Source of the DNA: Variovorax brevis
Lineage (GTDB): Bacteria > Pseudomonadota > Gammaproteobacteria > Burkholderiales > Burkholderiaceae_C
Direction: 5' to 3'
DNA: 64,000 nucleotides
NCBI RefSeq assembly: GCF_030317105.1
Contig: NZ_JASZYG010000018.1
Location: 1 to 64,000 of the forward strand
In this document: piece after piece, positions 1 to 8,738 of the stretch
How positions within the stretch are numbered: the first letter of the stretch is position 1
How the letters are laid out: each line of letters begins with the position of its first letter
Translations under genes and position numbers: made by a program
Notes under the pieces: model-generated
What the model saw: the letters and a program-made list of their open reading frames with translations, nothing else
Told to the model about the DNA's origin: nothing
Database searches by the model: none

Positions 1-465
1 CCACATCTGCCGCTGCTCCGCAGCCGACGGATGAATTCGCTGACCTGTGCTCATCGTCAATTAACACCTCGATTCGTCTTTGAAGTGTTGCATCGACGGG
101 TTGAGCCCGCCCCTCCTTGATTTCGCTGCGGGGAACACCCAATGCCCTCGGCCCAAGAAACGCCGCGTTTTGCTGGCAGTTCAACCATTGCCGTGACGGA
201 TCGCGTCGGCGGTGTGCCCAGCGCAGCGAAATCAAGGAGGAGCCGGCTTGCCGCAGGCTGACGGCGGGGGACATTCGCGGATCAGGGCACACCGTCGGCG
301 TGATCCCGCCCACTGGCCACAAACACGCCACGCGTCCAACGCTGCATCGCCGGTGAGCTGAGCCGTCTCAGACAGTTTCTTCATAAGCAAGCAAGAAGTC
401 AGTTGTTCCCGTATGGGAAGCCCGTCCTTAAAGTGGTGGTTTCGCCTCGCACCATTGACTCGTAC
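1..465. other. Upstream region without a convincing gene
   Basis: No open frame here has coding character. The stretch contains the inverted repeat at 112-240. Just upstream of the dioxygenase it holds a CATAAGCAA element (382-390) that recurs at other sulfur genes of the window, and a small dyad TTCCC-N4-GGGAA (405-418). It probably holds the promoter of the sulfonate operon. Confidence 0.5.
112..240. repeat. Inverted repeat, 19-bp perfect arms
   Basis: Positions 112-130 (CCTCCTTGATTTCGCTGCG) are the exact reverse complement of 222-240, separated by 91 bp. After a 2-nt offset the complementarity resumes for about nine more bases (131-139 with 211-219, one mismatch). No open frame lies between the arms. 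It could be a small non-autonomous mobile repeat or a long-hairpin regulatory element; its identity is unknown. Confidence 0.6.
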
Positions 466-1350
466 ATGTCGGCTGCCCAGTCTTTCAACGCCCCTGCCCA
501 GAATTTCGAAATCAGGCCCTTCGACGCCCCGGTCGGCGCAGAGATCGTCGGCCTCGACATCTCCAAACCGATCAACGACGCCGACTTCGCGCGCATCCAC
601 CGCGCGCACCTCGACCACCACGTGGTGGTGTTCCGCGAACAGGACGTCTCACCGGAAGCGCACATTGCGTTCAGTCGCCGCTTCGGGCCGCTCGATGTGC
701 ATGTACTGCACCAGTTCCACCTGAAAGGGCATCCGGAGATCCTCATCGTTTCGAACATCAAGGAAAACGGCGAGCCCATTGGCCTTGGCGATGCGGGCGC
801 TTATTGGCACTCCGACATCTCGTACAAGGCCGAACCGAGCCTTGGCTCCCTGCTGCATGCGCAGGAGTTGCCGCAAGAGGGTGGCGACACGCTGTTCGCC
901 GACCAGCACCTTGCATGGGAAGCGCTGAGCCCGGCATTGCAGCAACGCATCCTGCCGCTCAAGGCCGAGCACAGCTACCTCGCCAAGTACGAGGAACTGC
1001 GCGCAAAGAACCCGTGGCGCCCCAAGCTCTCGCAGGAGCAGATCGACAAGGTCGCGCCTGCCGTGCAGCCCGTGGTGCGCACGCATCCGGAGACGGGCCG
1101 CAAGGCGCTCTTCGTGAGCGAGCATTTCACGACGGGCATCGTCGGCCTGCCAAGGGAAGAAGGCGATGCATTGCTCGCTGAGTTGTTCGCGCACAGCGTT
1201 CAGCTGCAATTCGTCTATCGCCATCAGTGGAAGCCGCACGACCTCGTGTTCTGGGACAACCGCTCGCTCATGCACCTGGCGGCTGGCACGCCAGACCACC
1301 TGCGCCGCAAGCTCTATCGAACCACCATCCAGGGCGACACGCCTTTCTGA
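466..1350 (+). CDS. tauD: TauD/TfdA-family 2-oxoglutarate Fe(II) dioxygenase
   Basis: A 294-residue dioxygenase of the TauD family, which hydroxylates taurine or alkanesulfonates next to the sulfonate so that sulfite is released. Iron ligands are visible as H115-x-D117 (context YWHSD) and the distal H270 (context NRSLMH), followed by the Arg-rich C-terminus expected to bind 2-oxoglutarate. The frame stays open upstream to a TTG at 403, but the ATG at 466 matches the usual family N-terminus. The gene leads directly into a sulfonate-type ABC transporter (next start 12 bp after its stop), so the pair is a sulfur-scavenging operon. The exact substrate (taurine or another sulfonate) cannot be fixed from sequence. 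Confidence 0.88.
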   Translation: MSAAQSFNAPAQNFEIRPFDAPVGAEIVGLDISKPINDADFARIHRAHLDHHVVVFREQDVSPEAHIAFSRRFGPLDVHVLHQFHLKGHPEILIVSNIKENGEPIGLGDAGAYWHSDISYKAEPSLGSLLHAQELPQEGGDTLFADQHLAWEALSPALQQRILPLKAEHSYLAKYEELRAKNPWRPKLSQEQIDKVAPAVQPVVRTHPETGRKALFVSEHFTTGIVGLPREEGDALLAELFAHSVQLQFVYRHQWKPHDLVFWDNRSLMHLAAGTPDHLRRKLYRTTIQGDTPF

Positions 1351-1361
1351 AGAAAAGAAAA

Positions 1362-2372
1362 ATGAAGCAACTCACTCGCAAAACCGCCGCCTTCGTGGCC
1401 GGCCTGGGCCTCGCGCTCTCCAGCCTCGCGGCGCATGCCGAAGGGCAGATCCGCATCGCCGAGCAGTTCGGCATCGTCTACCTGCTGCTCAACGTGGCGC
1501 AGGAACAAAAGCTCATCGAGAAGCACGCGAAGGCCGCGGGCATCGATGCCAAGGTCGAGTGGGTCAAGCTCTCGGGCGGCTCGGCCGTCAACGATGCACT
1601 CTTGTCCGGCAACATCGAGATCGCTGGCGCCGGCGTCGGCCCGCTGCTCACGCTGTGGGACCGCACCAGGGGCAAGCAGAACGTGAAGGGCGTGGCCTCG
1701 CTCGGCAACTTTCCCTACTACCTGGTCACCAACAACCCGAATGTGAAGTCGATCGCGGACTTCACTGACAAGGACCGCATCGCGCTGCCCGCCGTCGGTG
1801 TGTCGGTGCAGTCGCGCGTATTGCAGTTCGCCTCGGCCAAGCTGTGGGGTGACAAGGAGTTTGCGCGCCTTGACAAGATCAGCGTTGCCGTTCCGCATCC
1901 GGATGCGGCAGCAGCCATCATCAAGGGCGGCACCGAGATCACCGGGCACTTCGGCAATCCGCCCTTCCAGGAGCAGGAACTGGCGGCGAATCCGCAAGCG
2001 CGCATCGTGCTCAATTCGTACCAGGTGCTGGGCGGTCCCGCGTCGGCGACGGTGCTGTATGCGACCGAGAAATTCCGCAACGAGAACCCCAAGACCTACC
2101 AGGCCTTTGTCGAGGCCCTCAACGAGGCGGCGCAGTTCGTCACCGCCAACCCCGAGAAGGCGGCCGACATTTACATCAAGGTGAGCAACGCGAAGATCGA
2201 CCGCGACCTGCTGCTCAAGATCATCAAGAACCCGGATGTGCAGTTCAAGACCACGCCACAGAACACCTATGCGCTGGCCGAGTTCATGCATCGCGTGGGC
2301 GTCATCAAGAACAAGCCGGCGTCGGTGAAGGACTATTTCTTCGACGACGCGCATCTGGCGGCTGGCAACTGA
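1362..2372 (+). CDS. Sulfonate/taurine-type ABC transporter substrate-binding protein
   Basis: A 336-residue periplasmic binding protein of the NitT/TauT/SsuA group. A Sec signal peptide covers about residues 1-23 (KR-rich start, hydrophobic core, AHA cleavage motif). The mature part has the two-lobe pattern of these proteins, including the GGSAVNDALLSGNIEIAGAG stretch that shapes the ligand cleft. The ATG at 1362 follows a purine-rich AGAAAAGAAAA. It sits between the dioxygenase and the ATPase/permease genes and should deliver the sulfonate to that transporter. The ligand is inferred only from the neighbouring dioxygenase. Confidence 0.88.
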   Translation: MKQLTRKTAAFVAGLGLALSSLAAHAEGQIRIAEQFGIVYLLLNVAQEQKLIEKHAKAAGIDAKVEWVKLSGGSAVNDALLSGNIEIAGAGVGPLLTLWDRTRGKQNVKGVASLGNFPYYLVTNNPNVKSIADFTDKDRIALPAVGVSVQSRVLQFASAKLWGDKEFARLDKISVAVPHPDAAAAIIKGGTEITGHFGNPPFQEQELAANPQARIVLNSYQVLGGPASATVLYATEKFRNENPKTYQAFVEALNEAAQFVTANPEKAADIYIKVSNAKIDRDLLLKIIKNPDVQFKTTPQNTYALAEFMHRVGVIKNKPASVKDYFFDDAHLAAGN

Positions 2373-2390
2373 CGCGGGTCGGCGAGGTTC

Positions 2391-3311
2391 ATGACGATGT
2401 TCAGTCCCAGCCTGCGCCTGGCGCGTGACACGGCGCCGCATCGTGTGCCCGAAACGCCGGTGCGGCTTCCCCCAAGCCGGCATGCTTTCCACAGGGAACC
2501 GGTGGCGCAGACCAGGCAATCTGCGTTGTTGCACGTCGATGGTGTGAGCCTCGAATACCGCACGCCCGAGCGCGTGGTGCGCGCCACCCACCGCGTGAGC
2601 TTTGACCTCTACGACGCGGACCGCTTCGTGTTGCTCGGCCCTTCAGGCTGCGGCAAATCGACGCTGCTCAAGGCCGTCGGCGGATTCATTGCGCCGGTCG
2701 AAGGCGAGATCCGTCTCGACGGTCGCGTGGTGACGGGGCCGGGCCCGGACCGCATCGTCGTGTTCCAGGAGTTCGACCAGCTTCCGCCTTGGAAGACGGT
2801 CAGGCAGAACGTGATGTTTCCGCTGCTCGCCTCGCGCACACTCGGGCGCAAGGAGGCGCAAGAGCGCGCGATGTACTACCTCGACAAGGTCGGCCTCGCA
2901 CCCTTTGCCGACGTGCATCCGCATCAGCTGTCGGGCGGCATGAAGCAGCGCGTGGCCATCGCGCGGGCATTGGCCATGCAGCCGCGCGTGCTGCTGATGG
3001 ACGAGCCCTTTGCCGCGCTCGATGCGCTCACGCGCCGAAAGATGCAGGAGGAGTTGCTGGAGTTGTGGGACGAAGTGCGTTTCACGCTGCTCTTCGTCAC
3101 GCATTCCATCGAGGAGGCGCTGGTGGTGGGCAACCGCGTTGCGTTGCTGTCGCCGCATCCGGGCCGCATGCGCGCCGAGATCAACAGCCACGGCTTCACG
3201 CTGGAAAGCCAGGGTGGTGCGGAATTCCAGGCGGCAGCGCAGCGCATTCATCGCTTGCTGTTCGAAGAATCGACGACCGGCGAAACGACCGCCGAGGGCG
3301 TGGCGTCATGA
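2391..3311 (+). CDS. Sulfonate-type ABC transporter ATP-binding protein
   Basis: A 306-residue cytoplasmic ATPase of the TauB/SsuB group. Visible motifs are Walker A GPSGCGKST (about residue 83), signature LSGGMKQR (about 180), Walker B LLMDEP (about 202) and the switch His in VTHS. About 45 residues before the ABC domain are an N-terminal extension of low complexity. An internal start nearer the ABC domain is possible, but the ATG at 2391 is 18 bp after the binding-protein stop and fits an operon. Its stop overlaps the permease start (ATGA), suggesting translational coupling. Confidence 0.88.
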   Translation: MTMFSPSLRLARDTAPHRVPETPVRLPPSRHAFHREPVAQTRQSALLHVDGVSLEYRTPERVVRATHRVSFDLYDADRFVLLGPSGCGKSTLLKAVGGFIAPVEGEIRLDGRVVTGPGPDRIVVFQEFDQLPPWKTVRQNVMFPLLASRTLGRKEAQERAMYYLDKVGLAPFADVHPHQLSGGMKQRVAIARALAMQPRVLLMDEPFAALDALTRRKMQEELLELWDEVRFTLLFVTHSIEEALVVGNRVALLSPHPGRMRAEINSHGFTLESQGGAEFQAAAQRIHRLLFEESTTGETTAEGVAS

Positions 3312-4180
3312 GTGCCGTCCTGCATCCGCCGGTGCGCCCTGAATACGAGCGCCGGCTCGAGCCATTCACCGAGGTGCCTGTCGAGCGCACGCTGCCCTTC
3401 GCCACGCGCCTCTGGGCCCACGGCTGGCTGCGCAAGGGCTTGATCCTTGTCGTCCTCGCCGCGCTGTGGGAAGTGGCCGCGCGCTGGCAGGACAACGACC
3501 TGCTGCTGCCGACCTTTCTTGCCACCGCACGCGCGCTGGTCGAAGGGCTCGCCAGTGGCGAGCTGATCGAGAAGGTGCGCATCTCGCTGGCCGTGCTGCT
3601 GCAAGGCTATGTCGCCGGCGTGCTGCTGGCCTTTGCGCTCACCACGCTGGCAGTGTCGACGCAGATCGGGCGTGACCTGCTGGGCACGCTCACGTCGATG
3701 TTCAACCCGCTGCCTGCCATCGCGCTGCTGCCGCTGGCGTTGCTGTGGTTCGGCCTGGGGCGCGGCAGCCTTGTCTTCGTGCTGATCCATTCGGTGCTGT
3801 GGCCGCTGGCCCTCAACACCTATGCGGGCTTTCAGGGCGTGCCCGACACGCTGCGCATGGCGGGCCGCAACTATGGCCTCAAGGGCCTGCGCTATGTGCT
3901 GCAGATCCTGGTGCCGGCAGCGCTGCCGGCGATTCTCTCGGGCCTGAAGATCGGCTGGGCCTTTGCCTGGCGCACGCTGATCGCGGCCGAACTGGTGTTC
4001 GGTGCGTCATCGGGCAAGGGCGGCCTGGGCTGGTACATCTTCCAGAACCGCAACGAGCTCTACACCGACCGCGTGTTCGCAGGGCTTGCGATGGTGGTGC
4101 TGATCGGGTTGGCGGTGGAGAGCCTGGGGTTTGCGACGCTGGAGCGGTTGACTGTGCGCAAGTGGGGGCAGCAGCGTTGA
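3308..4180 (+). CDS. Sulfonate-type ABC transporter permease
   Basis: A 290-residue BPD-type inner-membrane permease with about six hydrophobic segments. The EAA loop lies around RMAGRNYGLKGLRYVLQILVP, where it would contact the ATPase. The start ATG overlaps the ATPase stop by four bases. The long open frame further upstream in this register is only the shadow of the ATPase gene. With the two preceding genes it makes a complete importer. Confidence 0.88.
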   Translation: MSAVLHPPVRPEYERRLEPFTEVPVERTLPFATRLWAHGWLRKGLILVVLAALWEVAARWQDNDLLLPTFLATARALVEGLASGELIEKVRISLAVLLQGYVAGVLLAFALTTLAVSTQIGRDLLGTLTSMFNPLPAIALLPLALLWFGLGRGSLVFVLIHSVLWPLALNTYAGFQGVPDTLRMAGRNYGLKGLRYVLQILVPAALPAILSGLKIGWAFAWRTLIAAELVFGASSGKGGLGWYIFQNRNELYTDRVFAGLAMVVLIGLAVESLGFATLERLTVRKWGQQR

Positions 4181-4213
4181 GGGTGGGCGGCTTGTCGCGC
4201 CGCTGTGAGCTTG

Positions 4214-4759
4214 TCAGGCCGGGGTGGATTCGCTCGGCAGCAGTTCGAGAACCCGCCCATCCCCCACAAACGCTTCCCCCACCAGCATCCGGAAAGCGGC
4301 CTGCGGCTGGAACTTTTCCAACGCCAGCGTCGGCGTCAAAAACTCCATCTGCACAGCGTGCGCCTTGCCGCGCAACACCTTTTCGCCGGGCCGCACAAAC
4401 CAGCGCGCCGAAAACCCGTCGCTGGCGATCACGAGTGCGCAACGGTGTTCACCCACGGGGATCGGCACGTCCTCGCTCGGCAGCTTTGCCGCGCGCAATG
4501 TGAGTTCGACCAGCGCATGCGGTTGAAAGGTGTCCGGCGCACCGAAAGTCTCAGGCTCCGGCGCGCTCGGCCGCCGCATGCGCGCGACAAGCCAGGCGAT
4601 GATGTTGCCAATAATTGGCAGCCACAGCAGCATCAGCAAGGTGCCGACGTCGCGCAGCGTCGATCCCCGGGCCGCGAACTGCCGTATCAGTGCGCCCGCA
4701 ACCGCGATGCACAACAGGACGATCACGATGATCCGACGGCGGATTTGAATCTTTGTCAT
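4214..4759 (-). CDS. Hypothetical membrane protein, 181 aa
   Basis: It is not assigned to a known family. Two hydrophobic segments are visible near the N-terminus (about residues 9-26 and 36-55), followed by a soluble domain with beta-rich composition. The start ATG at 4759 begins MTKIQIRRR; a longer frame to 4798 has no better start. It is convergent with the sulfonate permease, so it is probably not part of that operon. Confidence 0.65.
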   Translation of the reverse strand: MTKIQIRRRIIVIVLLCIAVAGALIRQFAARGSTLRDVGTLLMLLWLPIIGNIIAWLVARMRRPSAPEPETFGAPDTFQPHALVELTLRAAKLPSEDVPIPVGEHRCALVIASDGFSARWFVRPGEKVLRGKAHAVQMEFLTPTLALEKFQPQAAFRMLVGEAFVGDGRVLELLPSESTPA

Positions 4760-4859
4760 GCACGGATCGTATCGGGCTCGCCGATCTTCGATCCGCAAGG
4801 CGAATCAGCACCAGGCCACCGGTTGTCACACCAAGCCGCTCACCCGCCAACGCTGGAAC

Positions 4860-5876
4860 TCATTGACCAGCCGGTGCCCGCCAGACGATGTCGCGCACAT
4901 TGATCTTGCGCGGGATGATGCCCAGCGACAGGAAGGTGTCGGCCAGTTGCTGCTGCTGCGCGACGTGGGCATCGGTGACCGGGCTCCACGAGAACTCGGC
5001 GCGCGCAAATGCGGCCGACCACGACTTCGCGTCGATGCCGGTGGCCTCGGCCGCCAGCGCCGCAAGCTCGTCGCGGTGCTGGCCGGACCATGCAGTGACC
5101 TTTCCGATTTCGTCGAGCACCGTGCTGAGCACCACGGGGTAGCGCGTCGCGAAATCCCGGCTGGCGATGTAGTAGGACGCGCTGGCCAGGCGCTTGTCCG
5201 TGGTGTCGGCGATCACGCGTGCGCCATAGCGTTCTTCGGCAATGGCGTAGTAGGGATCCCACACCACCCAGGCGTCGATGTTGCCGCCGTTGAATGCGGC
5301 CGTGGCATCGGCCGGCGACAGGTAGGTCGGCACGATGTCCTGGAAGCCCAGGCCGGCCGTGGCCAGGGCCTTGATGGTCACATTCTGCGCGCTGGAGCCC
5401 TTGCCAAAGGCCACCTTCTTTCCCTTGAGCTCAGCCACCGTCTTGATGGGTGAGTTTTTGGGCACGAGCACCGCATGCTGCGCCGAGGGCGTGGCCGCGG
5501 CATAGACCAGGTCGGAGCCACCGGCCTGCGCGAAGACGGGCGGCGTGTCGCCGACCGATCCGAGATCGATGGCGCCGGCACCCAGCGCCTCCAGCATCGG
5601 CGGGCCGAACTGGAACTCCACCCACTTGACGCTGGTCACGCCCAGTGCCTTCAGGCGCGTCTCGATCACCTGTTGCTTGCGGGCCAGCACCAGGATGGCC
5701 GAGCCCTTCTGGAAGCCGATCCTCACCTCCTTGGGCGGCGGGGTCTGTGCCCAGGCGGACGTGCCCGAAGCCCAGCTTGCAAGCGCCAACAGCGCGGGGG
5801 CGACGTGCCGGCGGCGCAGGCTGAATGGGAGGTCGGTAGGCAAAGGAGGCTCCTTGAAATCGATGATGAAGGGCAT
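4860..5876 (-). CDS. ssuA: SsuA-like aliphatic sulfonate-binding protein
   Basis: A periplasmic binding protein of the SsuA family, about 338 residues from the ATG at 5876. The core holds typical SsuA text such as VRIGFQKGSAILVLARK, GSVGDTPPVFAQAGG and AWVVWDPYYA. A TTG at 5843 lies six bases after a good Shine-Dalgarno AAGGAG and would give a cleaner signal peptide (n-region ending LRRRH, hydrophobic ALLALASWASG, cleavage near AWA); it may be the real start. No ATPase or permease lies next to it, so it may use the transporter at 1.4-4.2 kb. It is divergent from the carbonic anhydrase gene. Confidence 0.85.
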   Translation of the reverse strand: MPFIIDFKEPPLPTDLPFSLRRRHVAPALLALASWASGTSAWAQTPPPKEVRIGFQKGSAILVLARKQQVIETRLKALGVTSVKWVEFQFGPPMLEALGAGAIDLGSVGDTPPVFAQAGGSDLVYAAATPSAQHAVLVPKNSPIKTVAELKGKKVAFGKGSSAQNVTIKALATAGLGFQDIVPTYLSPADATAAFNGGNIDAWVVWDPYYAIAEERYGARVIADTTDKRLASASYYIASRDFATRYPVVLSTVLDEIGKVTAWSGQHRDELAALAAEATGIDAKSWSAAFARAEFSWSPVTDAHVAQQQQLADTFLSLGIIPRKINVRDIVWRAPAGQ

Positions 5877-6063
5877 CGAGCGTAGGCGGGTGCCCCAGGC
5901 ACCGTCCAATACGTTCTGCGTGCTTGCATATGCGTTTTTGAATCCGCGCGGTGCGCAGCCGAACCCGTGGCGCTACACGCAGGAGCCGAAGCCAATGAGC
6001 GGCCACTTCCAAGGGGCATCGCGGAGGTCGCTGGGTGATGCGGTGCCACTGGAGCGCCACTTT

Positions 6064-6079
6064 GCGCATAAGCAAATGC
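6064..6079. promoter_or_regulatory. Candidate LysR-type operator in divergent region
   Basis: The dyad CGCAT-AAGCAA-ATGCG lies between the SsuA-like gene and the carbonic anhydrase. The same ATAAGC core is seen upstream of the dioxygenase (383), metN (11330) and in the cysB-like/peroxiredoxin gap (17909). This is the kind of site a CysB/SsuR-type regulator could use; the assignment is inference. Confidence 0.35.
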
Positions 6080-6148
6080 GAATTCAGTTGCGCCGGTCGC
6101 GCCGCCGGCAGTACCTTCAGCACCCCTTCATCGACTTTGGAGTTCCGC

Positions 6149-6733
6149 ATGTCCGTACTTCCCGAAGTGCTTGCAGCCAACCAGCGCTATGTCGCCGGGT
6201 TCGGTGACAAGGGGCAATTGCCGCTGCCACCCGGCCGGCGCTTTGCCATCCTGACCTGCATGGACGCGCGGCTCGACCCCGCAAAATACGCAGGGCTTTC
6301 AGAGGGCGACGCGCACGTCATCCGCAACGCGGGCGGACGCGCGAGCGACGATGCGATCCGCTCGCTGGTCATCTCGCACAAGCTGCTGGGCACGCTCGAA
6401 TACTTCGTCGTCCATCACAGCGATTGCGGCATGCTGCTGTTCACCGACGACGTCATCTCGGGCCTGCTCGAAAAGAGCCTGGAGACGGCCACCATCGATG
6501 CGCAGGGCTGGCACGACGTGGGCGCGGGGCCGGGCTCGCCGGCCGGGCGCTATGTGCGCTGGCTCACCATCGGCGACCCGCGCAAGGCGGTGCTGGAAGA
6601 CGTGCAGCGCATCCGCGAACATCCGCTGGTGGCGCGCGACATCCCGATCTACGGCTACATCTACGACGTGAAGACCGGCCGCCTCGTGGAGGTTGCAGAA
6701 GCGACGGCGGCGGGGCGCGTCTCGGCGCACTGA
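6149..6733 (+). CDS. Beta-carbonic anhydrase, class-D-like
   Basis: A 194-residue zinc enzyme interconverting CO2 and bicarbonate, or a relative acting on COS/CS2. Zinc ligands are C37 (in CMDARLD, with the Asp-Arg dyad D39/R41), H90 and C93 (in HHSDC). The short length and the motif order resemble the small beta-class group that includes mycobacterial Rv1284 and the carbonyl sulfide hydrolase of Thiobacillus. The ATG at 6149 (MSVLPEVL) is chosen over upstream in-frame ATGs because homology-like sequence begins there. Its location among sulfur genes makes a sulfur substrate worth considering. Confidence 0.85.
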   Translation: MSVLPEVLAANQRYVAGFGDKGQLPLPPGRRFAILTCMDARLDPAKYAGLSEGDAHVIRNAGGRASDDAIRSLVISHKLLGTLEYFVVHHSDCGMLLFTDDVISGLLEKSLETATIDAQGWHDVGAGPGSPAGRYVRWLTIGDPRKAVLEDVQRIREHPLVARDIPIYGYIYDVKTGRLVEVAEATAAGRVSAH

Positions 6734-6884
6734 GGCAAAGACGGATTGCTTCGTTGCTTGTGCGGAGCGATCCATCTGCGTGGAGCCCAACGAAAAGCGC
6801 ATCTGCAAACTCGCATTCGTTCGTTGGCCTGCGCGCGGCGGCTGCGCAGAATGGCCCATCGCAGATCACAACGCCTTGCTCATC

Positions 6885-7127
6885 ATGTCGCTTTGCAATC
6901 CTGCAGTCCCGGCCCCGAGCGCCCTTGGGAAGACTGAATTGACCCCCGCCGTGCGCGCCCGACGCGTCATCGAACTGACGACGGCAGCCTGGGAGATTGC
7001 GCCGGCTTCGCCACAAGAGGTGGCGCGACGTGCGCCCCATGGCTATGTGCCGGCGCGGATCTTGCGGCGTATTCGGGCGGCGGTGGCCGCGCCGCCCAAC
7101 CGGGCGCTGCTTTCTCATTCCTGGTGA
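6885..7127 (+). CDS. Hypothetical protein, 80 aa
   Basis: A small frame beginning MSLCNPAVPAP with Ala/Arg-rich composition and an HSW C-terminus. There is no recognised domain. It fits the local high-GC codon pattern and fills the gap after the carbonic anhydrase, but a chance frame in GC-rich DNA is also possible. Confidence 0.35.
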   Translation: MSLCNPAVPAPSALGKTELTPAVRARRVIELTTAAWEIAPASPQEVARRAPHGYVPARILRRIRAAVAAPPNRALLSHSW

Positions 7128-7393
7128 GTGTTGTTTGTCTCCTCGTCGTTCCAGAGCGACGATTGCGGGCCCCTCGGGGCCTGTTTTTTTGACGGTACGA
7201 GCAGCGCAGGTCGCGCGGGCGGAAACAGGCGGCTGCGGCGAGATTCGTGGGCGCAACGCCGACTGCTCCTACAACGCATGGGCCCGCGTGCTGACGCCAG
7301 AGAAGCTCCCGCCTGCCACCATCCGTATGACTCGCCGCCTCCGCAAGGCATGGGCGCGCAAGACCGACAGATTTCAAGCAAAGAGGAACCCTG

Positions 7394-7681
7394 ATGAATT
7401 CGATCCCCAACCACGCGACCCCCACCATCGCGGATGACGTCAGCACGGTCATCGACGACGATCAGGTGATCGCCAAAACGCTTCCCGTCATCCGGTCGAC
7501 TTCGACCGCGGGACAGATCAAGGATCAGCTGAACCACGCGCTCGACGTGTCAAGGGGCTACGTGACCGACAACCCCGTGCACGCCGTGTTGATCGCTGCC
7601 GCCGGCAGTGCCGTGCTGACGGCGTTGCTGGTGATTTTCATGCGCGGCGACGATGTAGGCGCCGCAGACTTCGCGGGCTAG
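7394..7681 (+). CDS. DUF883/ElaB-like inner-membrane anchored small protein
   Basis: A 95-residue protein with a helical soluble N-terminal part (AGQIKDQLNHALDVSRGYVTDNPVHAVLIAA) and one C-terminal membrane segment (about 67-84). This is the layout of the ElaB/YqjD family of stationary-phase, ribosome-associated membrane proteins. A good ribosome site (AGAGGA) precedes the ATG. It is a single gene. Confidence 0.7.
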   Translation: MNSIPNHATPTIADDVSTVIDDDQVIAKTLPVIRSTSTAGQIKDQLNHALDVSRGYVTDNPVHAVLIAAAGSAVLTALLVIFMRGDDVGAADFAG

Positions 7682-7717
7682 CCGCACGCCAACGCGGAAG
7701 ATTGGAGTGGCGAGCAA

Positions 7718-7915
7718 TCAGGCATGCGTGGCAAGATACTCGCGCACCCTTTCCGCATTCGGTCCAATCGCAAGGACAGCGCGGCGCAGGTCAACTTCAG
7801 TGCAGGCGAGGGATCTGCACCAAGCTGCGACTTGATGCGGATCGTCGAGCGCGATTTGCGCCTGCTCAGCCGCGCTCGTGACGGGAGTTGCAGGCTGGCG
7901 GGGATCTTCGGTCAT
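7718..7915 (-). CDS. DUF3606 family protein
   Basis: A 65-residue protein with the DUF3606 signature W-x4-L-x-C-x3-DL-x2-AV-x3-G near its C-terminus, followed by A-x-VR-x-YL. Function is unknown. A second member of the same family lies at 55072-55248. It is downstream of, and on the same strand as, the DUF4142 gene. Confidence 0.7.
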   Translation of the reverse strand: MTEDPRQPATPVTSAAEQAQIALDDPHQVAAWCRSLACTEVDLRRAVLAIGPNAERVREYLATHA

Positions 7916-7959
7916 GGCGTTGTTCCTCGGTCTTCGAGCTTCGGATATCAGTCCGAAGC

Positions 7960-8577
7960 TCATATCTCCGTCGCGTGCTTCAAATGGGCCTTCAGGGTCG
8001 GGAGCGTCGCGTCGATCCACGCCTTGATGTCGGGCGTGCGCGTTGCGCGACTTGCCGACTCGAAGAGCTTGATGTCGGCCTCATGGTCCTTCAGGCCTAC
8101 TTCCTGGCGGAATGCGGCGTCGAAGTTCTTGCCCGAGAGGGATGCAAGCCGGTCAAGGGTCGCTTGCTTGTCGGCAGGCACCTTGTCCGGCAGCGGGTAG
8201 TTGTGACTGACCGATATGGCCTTCAGGCCCTCGAGTGCCTTCGCATGGTCGCGCGCCAGCATGCCGGCGAATTCCTTGATGCGCGGGTCGGTGGCGCGGC
8301 TGGAGGCGAGCTTGGCCGCCTGGATTTCGAAGAGGTTGCCGGCCGCCGCCTTCGTCACGAAGGAACGGTCGGCCTTGCTGATGCGCGCCGGCGCCGATTT
8401 GGTGAGCCCTTCGCCTTCCGGATTGTTGTTCCGCGCGCCGGGCTCCTGCTGCGTCGTGCGCTGGCTCGGCGCAGTGCCTTCGGCGGCATTGACAAGGCTT
8501 GAAGGCAACAGGGCGATGGCGCCAACCACCAGCGCGAGGCACAGGGGACGATGAGATGTGGTCGCATGCTTTTTCAT
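7960..8577 (-). CDS. DUF4142 domain exported protein
   Basis: About 205 residues. A signal peptide (MKKHATTSHRP, then CLALVVGAIALLPSSLVNA) is followed by a Ser/Pro/Gly linker and a helical DUF4142 domain (from about ISKADRSFVTKAAAGN to the end). DUF4142 proteins are periplasmic or membrane proteins with ferritin-like helices. A second ATG 30 bp upstream (8607) is in frame because the start codon lies in a 30-bp tandem repeat; either could be used and neither has a clear Shine-Dalgarno. Confidence 0.75.
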   Translation of the reverse strand: MKKHATTSHRPLCLALVVGAIALLPSSLVNAAEGTAPSQRTTQQEPGARNNNPEGEGLTKSAPARISKADRSFVTKAAAGNLFEIQAAKLASSRATDPRIKEFAGMLARDHAKALEGLKAISVSHNYPLPDKVPADKQATLDRLASLSGKNFDAAFRQEVGLKDHEADIKLFESASRATRTPDIKAWIDATLPTLKAHLKHATEI

Positions 8578-8619
8578 GCGACCGAGTCTGGTCGCATGCT
8601 TTTTCATGCGACCGAGTCT
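8560..8619. repeat. Two tandem copies of a 30-bp repeat over the DUF4142 start
   Basis: The unit GGTCGCATG-CTTTTTC-ATGCGACC-GAGTCT occurs at 8560-8589 and exactly again at 8590-8619. Each unit contains an internal 8-bp dyad (GGTCGCAT/ATGCGACC). Each copy supplies an in-frame ATGAAAAAGCATGCGACC, so the gene has two nearly identical starts. Confidence 0.85.
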
Positions 8620-8738
8620 TTGACGCGCAATACGTCCGCAGTGTGGGACAACGCGCCTTGAGAACCCGGAATTTGCAGTATTCGGTCGTAGCGCAATTCG
8701 TGCGGCGTTTCAGCTGAAGTCCCGCTGATGACAGCCCT

